In this document: positions 16,474 to 27,626 of the stretch, piece by piece
Layout: each line of letters begins with the position of its first letter
Position numbering within the stretch: position 1 is the first letter of the stretch
Assembly (NCBI GenBank): GCA_963752965.1
Contig: CAVWAJ010000016.1
Coordinates: 744,001 to 808,000, forward strand
Reading direction: 5' to 3'
DNA: 64,000 nt
Source: QHXW01 sp963752965
GTDB taxonomy: Bacteria > Acidobacteriota > Terriglobia > Bryobacterales > Bryobacteraceae
The notes under the pieces: model-generated
What the model was told of the DNA's origin: nothing
Databases searched by the model: none
Seen by the model: the letters and a program-made list of their open reading frames with translations, nothing else
Program-made: the position numbers and the translations under genes

Positions 16474-16976
16474 TTGCGCTGTTGCTTCACGTCGGCCTGA
16501 ACCAGCCTGGTCGTTGGCCGCTGCACCGAGTAGCTCAACTGCTGGAGCAACTTGCGCACATGCCCGGCGTGATAGCGTTGCCCGAATTCCTCTGCGATGA
16601 CTTGGCGTACCAGCGGACTGGTCCAGATCCCAGTCTCCAAACCGTAAGCTACCGGTCCGCTATCTAAAATGTCGCACAGTCTCTCCCGGTTCTCCCGGCT
16701 CAGACCGGTCGGCCGCCCGCTGCGGTGTCCCTCGAGTAAGCCTTCCTTACCGTACTGGTTCCATTGATCGATCCACAGCGGAACCGTACTCCGATGCACC
16801 TTCAAGTGGTCGGCTATCTCTCCGGTTGTGTGTCCTGCCAAACTCATCAGGATCCCCTGGATGCGCAGGACTACCCGCGGCTCTTTATCCTTCTGTGCTT
16901 GGCGTCGAAGTTCCAGCAATTTCGAAATGGCTGCCGTCTTCCCTTGCGCAAATGTTGGGCGCATATAACCCATCAT
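16416..16976 (-). CDS. IS630 transposase orfA (DNA-binding part)
   Basis: This 186-residue protein has two helix-turn-helix units: GILMSLAGHTTGEIADHLKV with HRSTVPLWIDQWN, then GRPTGLSRENRERLCD and LVRQVIAEEFGQRYHAGHVR. Near its end the codons CTA AAA AAA ACG form an A-rich slippery run. A -1 slip there would fuse orfA to orfB, as is known for several IS630 elements. Confidence 0.85.
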   Translation of the reverse strand: MMGYMRPTFAQGKTAAISKLLELRRQAQKDKEPRVVLRIQGILMSLAGHTTGEIADHLKVHRSTVPLWIDQWNQYGKEGLLEGHRSGRPTGLSRENRERLCDILDSGPVAYGLETGIWTSPLVRQVIAEEFGQRYHAGHVRKLLQQLSYSVQRPTTRLVQADVKQQRKWVRYTYPNLKKTPKPKAR

Positions 16977-17023
16977 CGCTCAATTTGCAGCTGATGTCGA
17001 ATTATTTATGCGCACCTATATAG

Positions 17024-17305
17024 CTTGAACCCTACGGAGTTCCCGGCAGGGTAGTTTACACACCCGGTCACTCCGCGGGATCGGTCAGCATCGTCCTCGA
17101 TAGCGGCGAGGCCTTCGTTGGCGATCTGGCCATGAATGGCTTACCGCTGACTCGTGGACCGGACCTGCCAATCTTTGCCGAGGACATTGGGATGGTAAAG
17201 GAGAGTTGGAGGAAGTTGCTAAAGCTCGGCGTCACAACGGTCTTCCCCGCCCACGGCAGACCCTTTTCGATTTCCGGCATGGAACGTAGACTGGCAGCAA
17301 CGTAA
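17024..17305 (+). pseudogene. C-terminal fragment of a metallo-beta-lactamase-fold hydrolase
   Basis: Immediately after the IS630 right end the plus strand encodes LEPYGVPGRVVYTPGHSAGS, VSIVLDSGEAFVGDLAMN and TTVFPAHGRPF before a stop at 17305. TPGHSAGS, GDL and PAHG match the third to fifth metal-ligand motifs of the fold. The HXHXDH motif and the N-terminal half are missing, removed by or before the IS insertion. Confidence 0.75.
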
Positions 17306-17399
17306 CCTCAGGGCCGGGCAACGAGGCGGGGGCGCGCTGCCCGCACTAATCGTGCCGCAACGGACCCTTTTTGAAACACCCACCGTCATCGCATATTTC

Positions 17400-17640
17400 C
17401 CAGAAGTCGCGGCGCTCAGGTTCCGACAGCGGCGTCATGGCCAATCGTGATCACCAGGACATCGATGTGGCCGAGCCGAGCCAGCGGACTGCGCAAGCTT
17501 CCATCGACGCGCGTCATCGCCAGGTCGGGGAACAGGGACTGGGCGCGCGTGTGTATAGCGCTGAGTAGCCATCCCGGCATACCTTTTGTGCCAGAGCGCA
17601 AGCTACAAAGCTCTTGCTCGCACCGCATTTAGTGAATATG
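17400..17640 (-). pseudogene. Remnant of an IS21-family IstB ATPase
   Basis: Two minus-strand frames together give KCGASKSFVACALAQKVCRD and GYSALYTRA, then SLFPDLAMTRVDGSLRSPLA and RLGHIDVLVI. This matches the P-loop to Walker B portion of IstB (usually GVGKSFLACALAQKACRDGY ... RIDVLVIDDWG). The P-loop glycine/lysine pattern and Walker B acids are degraded, and a frame change lies near 17540. Confidence 0.6.
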
Positions 17641-17765
17641 AATCCATTTCGGCCACGATTCAAGGATCTCACCACGGTCCTTGCCCGCTTCGGCGGCAAT
17701 CGATCAACGACCAGCGTCCCGAGTTCCGGAAGGGTCCCCTTGGGACCTGCGCCGTTTCGAAAGCA
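17636..17765. repeat. Degenerate direct repeat, copy B (partner at 11818-11960)
   Basis: This copy contains the last 60 bases of the anti-sigma gene and about 70 bases beyond its stop. Identity with copy A is roughly three quarters by eye, with a 10-base deletion here. Confidence 0.6.
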
Positions 17766-18003
17766 TCTCGGCATACGCCTTGCGGAGACCGTCCATCACG
17801 TTTGGATTGAGCTGCGTCATGCTCCGGCATCCGCCGTACTGGCGGCAGAGTTCGATGCTGCGCCTCAGGCTTCGCACGAACTGGACACACTGTGGACAGT
17901 CGCCTAAGTGCTGTTCCAGTTCATCGCAGGTGACTGCGGGTAACTCCTGGTCCAGATACTCCGACAAGAGGGCGAAAACACGGGCGCATTCGTTTTCGTT
18001 CAC
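17704..18003 (-). CDS. Zinc-finger anti-sigma factor
   Basis: A 99-residue protein carrying the zinc-binding anti-sigma (ZAS) signature H32-x3-C36-x2-C39 within ELEQHLGDCPQCVQF, preceded by the usual helix ECARVFALLSEYLDQEL. It has no membrane segment, so it would be a cytoplasmic inhibitor of the partner ECF sigma factor, probably sensing redox or metal state. Its ATG overlaps the sigma stop by four bases (18000-18003), the classic coupled arrangement. Confidence 0.87.
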   Translation of the reverse strand: MNENECARVFALLSEYLDQELPAVTCDELEQHLGDCPQCVQFVRSLRRSIELCRQYGGCRSMTQLNPNVMDGLRKAYAEMLSKRRRSQGDPSGTRDAGR

Positions 18004-18707
18004 ACTCGACGACCTCCTCGCGTGTTACGAAGGTAAAGATCCATATACTGGCGCAGGGCCAGCCTGCCACGATGCAAGCGCGTCTTCACGGTATCCGGCG
18101 TGAGCTCCAGGACTTCAGCGGTTTCATTGGTGCTGAGTCCCTCAACATCACGTAGCAACACTACGCTCCTGTAAATCTCCGGCAGTTGCTGAATCGACGT
18201 CATCAGGGCACTCTGTAACTCGGAATCCAGCAGGAGGTTATCGGGCAGGGAGTCCCAATCCGCGATTTCAATGCCAGCCATATGACCCTCACCGTCGGCC
18301 CTGGGCCTAAGTTCATCCAGCGATAGTTCTGTTTTGGGCGCGAATGCGCTTTTTCTTCGTTTCATGAGGCATTCGTTCTTCGCAATCCGGAAGACCCACG
18401 CCTTCAGCCGGCCGGGATCACGAAGTTCGTCGATGCTCTCAAACACCTTTATGAGCGTCTCCTGGGCAACCTCCTCTGCGTCTTCACGTTGGCCACACAT
18501 GAGGAAACTGTAGTGCGATAGCCGGGCATGGAAGGCGTTCACGAATTGAGTGAATGCCTCTTCATTGCCTGTGAGCAGGTCATGCGCAAGTTCAGCATCA
18601 GACTTCACTTCACCAAGCACGTTAAAATCGTAAGCGATCTGCGTCCGCCTGTCGAGCGTGCCAACCGATGATGGCTGTGGCATCATCAAGTGTTCACAAG
18701 CCATCAA
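18000..18707 (-). CDS. ECF-type RNA polymerase sigma factor
   Basis: This 235-residue sigma-70 family protein has region 2 (EAFTQFVNAFHARLSHYSFL through QREDAEEVAQETLIKVFES) and region 4 (LPEIYRSVVLLRDVEGLSTN, then EVLELTPDTVKTRLHRGRLA). Sigma-3 is absent, as expected for the ECF class. The N-terminal 30 residues before the sigma domain are not conserved, and starts closer to residue 30 are possible. It heads a two-gene unit with the anti-sigma gene downstream. Target promoters are unknown; the intergenic DNA at 18708-18825 is the most likely place for an autoregulated promoter. Confidence 0.9.
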   Translation of the reverse strand: MMACEHLMMPQPSSVGTLDRRTQIAYDFNVLGEVKSDAELAHDLLTGNEEAFTQFVNAFHARLSHYSFLMCGQREDAEEVAQETLIKVFESIDELRDPGRLKAWVFRIAKNECLMKRRKSAFAPKTELSLDELRPRADGEGHMAGIEIADWDSLPDNLLLDSELQSALMTSIQQLPEIYRSVVLLRDVEGLSTNETAEVLELTPDTVKTRLHRGRLALRQYMDLYLRNTRGGRRV

Positions 18708-18825
18708 AGCTTCCTCCGCCTGCTACGATTCAGTTCTTTTGGTGGGGGTGACAGAATCTACCCGCCGGCAGGCTGTCACGATAATCAGATAATTGCAGCC
18801 TTAACACTTGATACGTTAACTGCCC

Positions 18826-18984
18826 ATGATGTCTGGTGATTCCTCCGATTTGCCGGTCAACCACCGCTTTCTCAGTGAGCGGCGTTGGCTCAATTTTGCC
18901 CTGGTTGGCGGACTGTTGGCCTTCACGGTGGTAAGTGGGGCCGCTATCTGGCTCTTGCCTTTCAACAAGTTGCGCGAGTCATAA
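18826..18984 (+). CDS. Small single-pass membrane protein, uncertain
   Basis: A 52-residue plus-strand frame starts at tandem ATGs (18826). It encodes a basic N-terminus NHRFLSERRWLNF, one strong transmembrane helix (ALVGGLLAFTVVSGAAIWLL) and the ending PFNKLRES. It resembles the N-terminal anchor of membrane cytochromes or export proteins but nothing follows it. There is no clear ribosome site. It could be a real small protein between the sigma and second zinc-finger genes, or the anchor of a lost gene. Confidence 0.4.
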   Translation: MMSGDSSDLPVNHRFLSERRWLNFALVGGLLAFTVVSGAAIWLLPFNKLRES

Positions 18985-19016
18985 CAGCATCCCGGCATCG
19001 TTTGTCAGCTCAGCGA

Positions 19017-19304
19017 TTACGAATTCCCTCGCTTCGAACCGCCGCAAAGGTCCGCGAGTGCCTTTTGCCATGCCCTCTGGAGTTGGGCTCTGGCCGACGG
19101 AGTGAGCGGCCGGGGTTTTACAGGAGGTTGGTATTCATGGCACATTTCGATAGTTCGGCACAAGCTGGCGGCGAATTCTAGACAGGTGCTGCACTCGCGG
19201 AGATGTTTTCCAAGCGCGATCGAGGCTTCTGCCTCCAGGTCGCCATCGAAATAGTCCGAAAGGTCAGCCAGGACCTGTTCGCATATGCAGCGATGTCTCC
19301 TCAT
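19017..19304 (-). CDS. Second zinc-finger anti-sigma-like protein
   Basis: The 95-residue product has the ZAS signature H34-x3-C38-x2-C41 (KHLRECSTCLEF), preceded by LADLSDYFDGDLEAEASIAL. Two extra cysteines occur in the N-terminal CIC. It is not adjacent to its own sigma gene: the nearest is the ECF gene at 18000-18707, downstream on the same strand. It may be a second regulator of that factor or an orphan. Confidence 0.75.
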   Translation of the reverse strand: MRRHRCICEQVLADLSDYFDGDLEAEASIALGKHLRECSTCLEFAASLCRTIEMCHEYQPPVKPRPLTPSARAQLQRAWQKALADLCGGSKRGNS

Positions 19305-19325
19305 GCCGGCTCACCAAACCCCACA

Positions 19326-19736
19326 TCAGGCGGCCGGTGTATCGACGGGCGCGTTCAAAACGACGTCGATTGCAGGGGCATGCAGGAGCGTGTTGTGGAC
19401 GAGGCAAGATTTCACGGCGCGCAGAATGCCCGCCTGATGGTGTGCATCCAGCTCGGGCGCCGTCACCTCGATCCGAAAGCTCCCGAGCCTTGCCGGTTGC
19501 GCAGCCTTTTCAGCCGTGACCTTGATTCTCAATCCGACGGCGGGCAGGGATCTTGTCTTGAGGTATTGTGCCGCGTAGAATCCCGCGCATGTCCCCAGTG
19601 AGGCCAACAGAAACTCCGGCGGCGTCATTCCGCTGTCGCTCCCGCCATTTGTGAACGGCTGATCGCAGATCACGCGGTGACCACGCGCGATCGCCTCAAA
19701 CTTTACTTCACCTAAATGTAGAATCTCGACTTCCAT
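19326..19736 (-). CDS. OsmC/Ohr-family peroxiredoxin-like protein
   Basis: A 136-residue protein of the OsmC fold. The two family cysteines are visible: C50 in ASLGTCAGFYAAQYLKT and C111 in AVKSCLVHNTL. Such proteins reduce organic hydroperoxides with thiols in the cytoplasm. It is divergent from the RND efflux operon and 21 bp upstream of the second zinc-finger gene on the same strand, suggesting a small redox-stress unit. Confidence 0.85.
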   Translation of the reverse strand: MEVEILHLGEVKFEAIARGHRVICDQPFTNGGSDSGMTPPEFLLASLGTCAGFYAAQYLKTRSLPAVGLRIKVTAEKAAQPARLGSFRIEVTAPELDAHHQAGILRAVKSCLVHNTLLHAPAIDVVLNAPVDTPAA

Positions 19737-19768
19737 AAAGGACTATCTTTCTATCTATGTCCCAAGAT

Positions 19769-19799
19769 GCAGATTCTGCGAAAACGTGACGGCTGTCAC
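19769..19799. promoter_or_regulatory. Two adjacent palindromes between osmC-like and efflux genes
   Basis: GCAGATTCTGC (19769-19779, palindrome around one central base) and GTGAC-GGCT-GTCAC (19786-19799) lie 6 bp apart in the divergent promoter gap, 57 bp before the TolC-like ATG. They look like operator half-site pairs of a TetR- or MarR-type repressor, but no such regulator gene is adjacent. Confidence 0.45.
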
Positions 19800-19855
19800 T
19801 AATGCCCGCGATTTGCATCCTGAGGAATGAACCGGAGTTTCGAGGGCCGAAAATC

Positions 19856-21187
19856 ATGAAGAAGTCACTATTCCTGGTTCTGGTTGGACCTTTGATGGCG
19901 CAGGATCCCCTCTCGTTGCGGGAGGCGGTACACGTGGCGCTGAAAGAAAACAAAGCAATTGCCGCTACTGACGCGGGCGTCCGTGCTTCGGCGGCACGCA
20001 TTGACGAGGCCCGCGCCACCATGCTTCCCAAGGTGAACTATTCCGAATCCTTCGCGCGCAGCGACAATCCGGTCTTCGTCTTTAGTTCGCTACTGACCCA
20101 GCACCAGTTCGGCCTTGAAAATTTCAACATAGGTCCTCTGAATCGGCCGGACTCCTTAAACAACTTCCAATCACTGCTGACCGTTGACCAGGTTCTGTAT
20201 GATGCCGGGCAAACCCGGAACGCGGTGAAATCGGCCGACCTTTCACGGCAAATGAGCGGAGAAGAAAAGCGCCGTACTGAGATGCAAGTGATCTCGGGCG
20301 TCGTCAGAGCATATTACGGCGCGGTACTGGCGTCGGAAAGCCTGAAAACCGCTGAGCAGGCATTGCGATCCGCCGAGGCCGACCTGACGCGGGCTGAATC
20401 GGTCCGGGCGGCCGGGATGTCGACTGATGTGGATGTGTTGTCGATCCGGGTGCATCTTGCGGCTGTTACCGAGCAGCGCATCCAAAGAGCGGCGGATCTC
20501 GATGTCGCGAAATCGGCGCTCAACGACGCGCTCGGCCTGCCCCTTGACGCGGGCCACAACTTAACCACGGCGCTGAGTCCACTGGATCTCCCCGACTTGG
20601 AGCTGGCTTCGCTCGAGCACGATGCCTCGGCCACGCGCCCGGAAGCCCGTGAAACGCATTTTGCGGCGGACCTCGCCAAGACGCAGGCGGATTCCGCCCG
20701 GAGCGGCCTACTTCCACAGGTCACTTTCCGGGCAGCCTTCGAGGCGGATCGCCAGCGATTCATCGATAGGGGTGGAGCGAACTGGCTGGCTTCCGTCGGA
20801 CTGCGATGGAACCTGTTCAACGGTCTGGCCGACAAGGCGCGCATCGAGGAATCGAGCCACTGGCTTACGCGCGCCCATGCCGACGAGCAGCGCATGGACT
20901 CCGCCGTGCGGCTGGAAGTGCGCCGCGCCTGGGCCGATCTCCGCGCGGCGCAGCAGCGGATCGAAGTGGCCAAAGCAGCGGTAGCCGAGGCCGAAGAAAG
21001 TTTAAGGATCACTCAGAACCGTTATGAGGCTGGCATGAGCAACGTGACCGATCTTTTGCGAAACGAAACCGCGCTGCTGGAAAGCCGAACCCGGTACCTG
21101 GCCGCGGTGCACGACCAACGCATTGCCGCCAGCATGTTGGAGTTGGCCGCGGGGCGGCTGTCTCCTGATTCAGAGGTATTAAACTAA
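19856..21187 (+). CDS. TolC-like outer membrane efflux protein
   Basis: From ATG 19856 the protein has 443 residues with a short signal peptide (MKKSLFLVLVGPLMAQ). The frame is open from 19802, but this start places the signal first. Two OEP repeats are visible, with long amphipathic helices and the usual motifs SLREAVHVALKENKAIAATD near the start and SLRITQNRYEAGMSNVTDLL near the end. It forms the trimeric outer-membrane channel of the tripartite pump encoded downstream. The stop and next start overlap (TAATG). Confidence 0.9.
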   Translation: MKKSLFLVLVGPLMAQDPLSLREAVHVALKENKAIAATDAGVRASAARIDEARATMLPKVNYSESFARSDNPVFVFSSLLTQHQFGLENFNIGPLNRPDSLNNFQSLLTVDQVLYDAGQTRNAVKSADLSRQMSGEEKRRTEMQVISGVVRAYYGAVLASESLKTAEQALRSAEADLTRAESVRAAGMSTDVDVLSIRVHLAAVTEQRIQRAADLDVAKSALNDALGLPLDAGHNLTTALSPLDLPDLELASLEHDASATRPEARETHFAADLAKTQADSARSGLLPQVTFRAAFEADRQRFIDRGGANWLASVGLRWNLFNGLADKARIEESSHWLTRAHADEQRMDSAVRLEVRRAWADLRAAQQRIEVAKAAVAEAEESLRITQNRYEAGMSNVTDLLRNETALLESRTRYLAAVHDQRIAASMLELAAGRLSPDSEVLN

Positions 21188-22331
21188 TGCGATTCCTTCT
21201 TATCCCGATTCTTGCTTCGATTGCGATGTTGAGCGGCTGCGGCGGCAGCGAGTCGCCTCCGAAAGCGGCCTCTAACGCGCCCGCTATTCCGGTCCAGACC
21301 GCGGCTGTTAGCATCCAGCAGTGGCCCGATGTCTACCAGGCCACCGGTACCGTTCGCGCGCGCACGGCCGCGGTGCTCTCCAGCAGGGTGATGGCGTACG
21401 TGCAACAGGTTGCGGTTCAGGTGGGCGACCGGGTGCGGGAAGGCCAACTGCTGGTCACGCTGGAGTCGCAGGATCTCGACGCCAATGTTCGCCGCGCGGA
21501 GGCCGGCGAAGCCGAAGTGCTGAGCGCCATTCCCGAAGCGGACAACGGTGTGGCGGGCGCCAAAGCCAATCTGGATCTGGCCGAGAGCACGTTCAAGCGC
21601 ATGGAAGAGCTGGCGGCCAAAAAGTCGATTTCGAATCAGGAGTTCGATGAAGCGTCGGCGCGTCTCAAGTCGGCCCAGGCCGCATACGAGATGGCGCGGG
21701 CCAAGCGCACCGAACTCGATTCCAAACAGGCCGAAGTGCAGCAGGAAACCCGCGGCGCAAGTATCATGCGCGGCTACTCGCGGATCTCGGCCCCATTTTC
21801 CGGCGTAGTAACGGCGAAGTCCGTGGATCCGGGAAACCTGGCTGCTCCCGGTGCGCCGCTCCTCACTGTGGAGCGGGAAGGAGCCTATCGGCTGGAGGCA
21901 TCCGTTGATGAATCACGCCTTCCGTTCGTGAAGACCGGGCAGACTGTCGATGTCGCCCTGGAATCGTTGGATCGCCGGTTTACTGCCCACGTGTCGGAAA
22001 TCGTGCCGGCGGTGGATGCGGTTTCTCGCGCTTACATCGTGAAAATCGATCTGCCGGCCATGCCGAATCTGCGATCGGGCATGTTCGGCCGCGCCTGGTT
22101 CCCCATGGGCATGCGCAAAGTGGTGACGATACCGCCGCAGGCCATGACGGAGCGCGGGCAACTGCAATCGGTTTTCGTGATTGAAAGCGGTTTCGCGCGC
22201 ACGCGTCTTGTGACCACCGGCGAGCGCGTGCAGTCCGCCGTCGAAGTGCTTTCGGGATTGAGCGAGGGAGAGAAGCTGGTAAGCCCGGTGCCTCTCGGGC
22301 TTACCGATGGCGCCCGGGTGGAGGTCCGGCA

Positions 22332-22335
<4 letters not shown>
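21187..22335 (+). CDS. RND efflux periplasmic adaptor (HlyD/MFP family lipoprotein)
   Basis: The 382-residue adaptor begins with a lipoprotein signal ending at the lipobox LSGCGG. It has the biotinyl-lipoyl half motifs AYVQQVAVQVGDRVREGQLL and GYSRISAPFSGVVTAKSVDP flanking a coiled-coil hairpin (about residues 105-185, AKANLDLAESTFKRMEELAA). Beta-barrel and membrane-proximal domains follow. It bridges the RND pump and TolC-like channel. Its start overlaps the upstream stop, and its own stop overlaps the pump start (ATGA). Confidence 0.92.
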
Positions 22336-25519
<3,184 letters not shown>

Positions 25520-25523
<4 letters not shown>

Positions 25524-25747
25524 CCATCGAACGTTACTTACGCCTGATTGCCGGCTTCTTTGTGATGCTGACCGTGGCCCTGGGCTATTGGGTCCATCCA
25601 GCATGGTTCCTGTTCACTGCTTTCGTCGGCTTGAACTTGTTCCAGTCGGCGTTCACCGACTGGTGCCCCATGATGAGCATCCTCCGAAAGCTCGGTGTCG
25701 AACAAGAAGGCCGAGGCGTCCATGGCGCTTCGCCCAAGCTCTCGTAG
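25520..25747 (+). CDS. DUF2892 (YgaP-like) small membrane protein
   Basis: A 75-residue protein with two membrane segments: LRLIAGFFVMLTVALGYWVH and AWFLFTAFVGLNLFQSAFTD followed by WCPMM, the DUF2892 signature ending in a conserved Cys. Such domains often accompany rhodanese or efflux genes. ATG overlaps the pump stop (ATGA), so it belongs to the efflux operon. Confidence 0.85.
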
Positions 25748-25797
25748 CCCGGATGCGCGGCGGAAAAGATGAGCGTAACCTTGAGGAGACAAGTTTG

Positions 25798-25884
25798 ATG
25801 TCTAACTATTGGGTGCTGTTGCTATTTGGCGGATACATTATCCTGCTGCGCTGGGTGCTGCCGCGGTTTGGGGTGCAGACTTGA
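25798..25884 (+). CDS. 28-residue single-pass membrane peptide closing the efflux operon
   Basis: ATG 25798 is preceded by TTGAGGAGACAAG, a clear ribosome site. The 28-residue product begins MSNYWVLLLFGGYIILLRWV and ends LPRFGVQT, one hydrophobic helix with a basic end. The length, spacing (50 bp) and ribosome site argue for a real small gene in the RND operon rather than a chance frame. A role as a small pump-associated subunit, as AcrZ has for AcrB, is only an analogy. Confidence 0.6.
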   Translation: MSNYWVLLLFGGYIILLRWVLPRFGVQT

Positions 25885-26011
25885 ATGTCCAGGTCATGCA
25901 GCGTCGAGTCTCGACGTAGTGAGAGCAAGGCGGAAGCCAAGGCCGGTGATACGGGTAATCGCCCGCGCGTGCACGCCGACGATTGAATCGACGCGTTGCG
26001 AGCCAGCACCG

Positions 26012-26431
26012 TCAGGCTAGTGAAGCGCCTTCGACGCTGTTAACCGCCCGGCGAAGCCGCTCGTTGACGTCTTTCGCCATCGGCTCCATGGCCGGATTGC
26101 CGACGACCGATAGCATCTTGGCCGCGTCGACCGCTCCCACGCAGACCTGCCCGTCGCGCTCATAAACAACGGCATTGCAGGGAAGCAGTAATTCCAGATT
26201 GATCTCCCCCTGGAGAGCCTGGTAGGCCAGGGGAGGGTTACACGCGCCGAGAATTACATAACGCGGGAATTCGACGCCGAGCTTTTCCTTCAACTTCGCC
26301 TGAATGTCAATTTTGCAAAGAACGCCGAAGCCTTCGTTCTTGAGACCGGCTTCCAGCCGGGCCACCGCGTCTTCGAACGGAAGATTCACTGTCGAGACGT
26401 ATCCATATTGCAGAGATTTGGAAGCTTGCAC
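26012..26431 (-). CDS. DUF302-domain protein
   Basis: A 139-residue protein with the DUF302 pattern: SLQYGYVSTVNLPFEDAVAR, then EGFGVLCKIDIQAKLKEKLG, YVILGACNPPLAYQAL and LLLPCNAVVYERDG. The conserved Cys-Asn-Pro and Pro-Cys-Asn sites are present. Function is not established; the family is often near thiol and metal stress genes. It ends the unit begun by the universal stress protein gene, six bases downstream of that gene's end. Confidence 0.87.
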   Translation of the reverse strand: MQASKSLQYGYVSTVNLPFEDAVARLEAGLKNEGFGVLCKIDIQAKLKEKLGVEFPRYVILGACNPPLAYQALQGEINLELLLPCNAVVYERDGQVCVGAVDAAKMLSVVGNPAMEPMAKDVNERLRRAVNSVEGASLA

Positions 26432-26437
26432 GTGAGA

Positions 26438-27324
26438 TCACTCCTTATTCGAGGATATGGCTGGACTCCGTTCGGGCTCGGTGCCTACGGTCAGCACCGG
26501 ACAGGGCGCATGGCGCACCGTCCGTAACGTGGTGGTTCCCAGGACCATTCCTTCAAAAAACCGCCGGCGAGCCGCGCCCAAAACTACCAAGTCGTATGGT
26601 TCTTCCGCGGCAAGCTTGACGATCTCCTCCGCCGGCCCCAGAAGGCCCCTCCGTGGCGGACCAATTCTCGAATAGCACACCGCGCCCGCTCTTCTCGAGG
26701 AACCCAACTACACAAATCCGATACCGGCCTACTCTCCGAAGGCTCATGTACATACAGGACGGTCAGGCTGGCATCGAAGCAGGCACTAATGCCGGCCGCG
26801 AAGCGCAGGGATCGCCGCGACAATTCCGTGTCGTGAACCGGACACAGCACTTGACGAATCGGCTCGCGCGGGGCAGATCTTACGGTCAGCACGGGTACTG
26901 GACTCTCGCGCAGCACGCGTTCCGCTACGGACCCCAACATCCAGCGGTTGAGACCGCTCCTTCCGTGGGTACCCATCACGATCAGGTCCGCATTCATTTG
27001 TATGGCTAACTGCCGGATGCCATCAGCGGGAAGCGCCTCTACCACACGAACTTCGAATGAATCGGCCTGACCACCCAAGGTGGACCGCACAAATGCACTC
27101 AGGGATCGTTCTGCAAGCTGGACCGACTCCCGGAATTCGGCTTGCAGTTCAGCTAGCCGGCCCACGGTAAAGTAAGGCGGGGCCTCAAACCAGTTGGCGT
27201 ACATCGCGATAACCCTCGCACTCCCACAGTGTGCCGCCATCAGCGATGCGGTGCGGAGTGCGTGAGACGAGATGTCACTAAAATCAATCGGGACGAGGAT
27301 TGTCTCGAAGGTGTGTGCGTGCAT
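26438..27324 (-). pseudogene. Tandem universal stress protein (UspA) with a frameshift in domain 2
   Basis: ATG 27324 follows GTGGAGACC. The first Usp domain is complete (TILVPIDFSDISSHALRTAS, then GTHGRSGLNRWMLGSVAERV, the ATP-binding G-2x-G-9x-G-S motif). The second begins IRQVLCPVHDTELSRRSLRF and shifts frame around 26634-26650, next to CCCC runs. It then ends in the neighbouring frame: PAEEIVKLAAEEPYDLVVLG and HAPCPVLTVG, stop 26438. The repaired protein would be about 295 residues. The clean continuation suggests a single-base error or a recent mutation. Confidence 0.8.
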
Positions 27325-27626
27325 AATGGTCTCCACTGACGATGATGCATCCTGGCGAAATGGGTGACAGGGTGACCAGGAATCCCCGTCGAATGCCCCA
27401 GGCGGGCATCTATCCCCTGTTTAGAGATTCATGATTGTGAGTCCGTTCTCGATGCCGCTCGGGGTAGCTCCACACGGTTAAGTGGCATCGTCTTCAGCAC
27501 GCGTCATTGCATGGAGTCACCACGAGTCACCGCACCATGGGCACAGTTTCGGGCACAACTCTATGGGGTGAACCCTTCCATTGAGACAAACCGCTATGGG
27601 CACACTTGCTATGGTGAGCTCTTCTC
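27325..27626. other. Intergenic stretch without a gene
   Basis: No coding frame was supported. Short direct repeats occur (GAGTCACC twice near 27510-27525 and GGGCACA twice near 27540-27555), with no clear role. Confidence 0.4.

Larger units (their letters stand above)
15862..17022 (-). mobile_element. IS630-family insertion sequence with perfect 30-bp terminal repeats
   Basis: TATATAGGTGCGCATAAATA then ATTCGACATC (15862-15891) is repeated exactly, inverted, at 16993-17022. Both ends begin with TA, the target dinucleotide duplicated by IS630 elements. The element begins at the very next base after the IS1595 right end. On its other side it cuts a metallo-beta-lactamase-fold gene. Confidence 0.92.
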
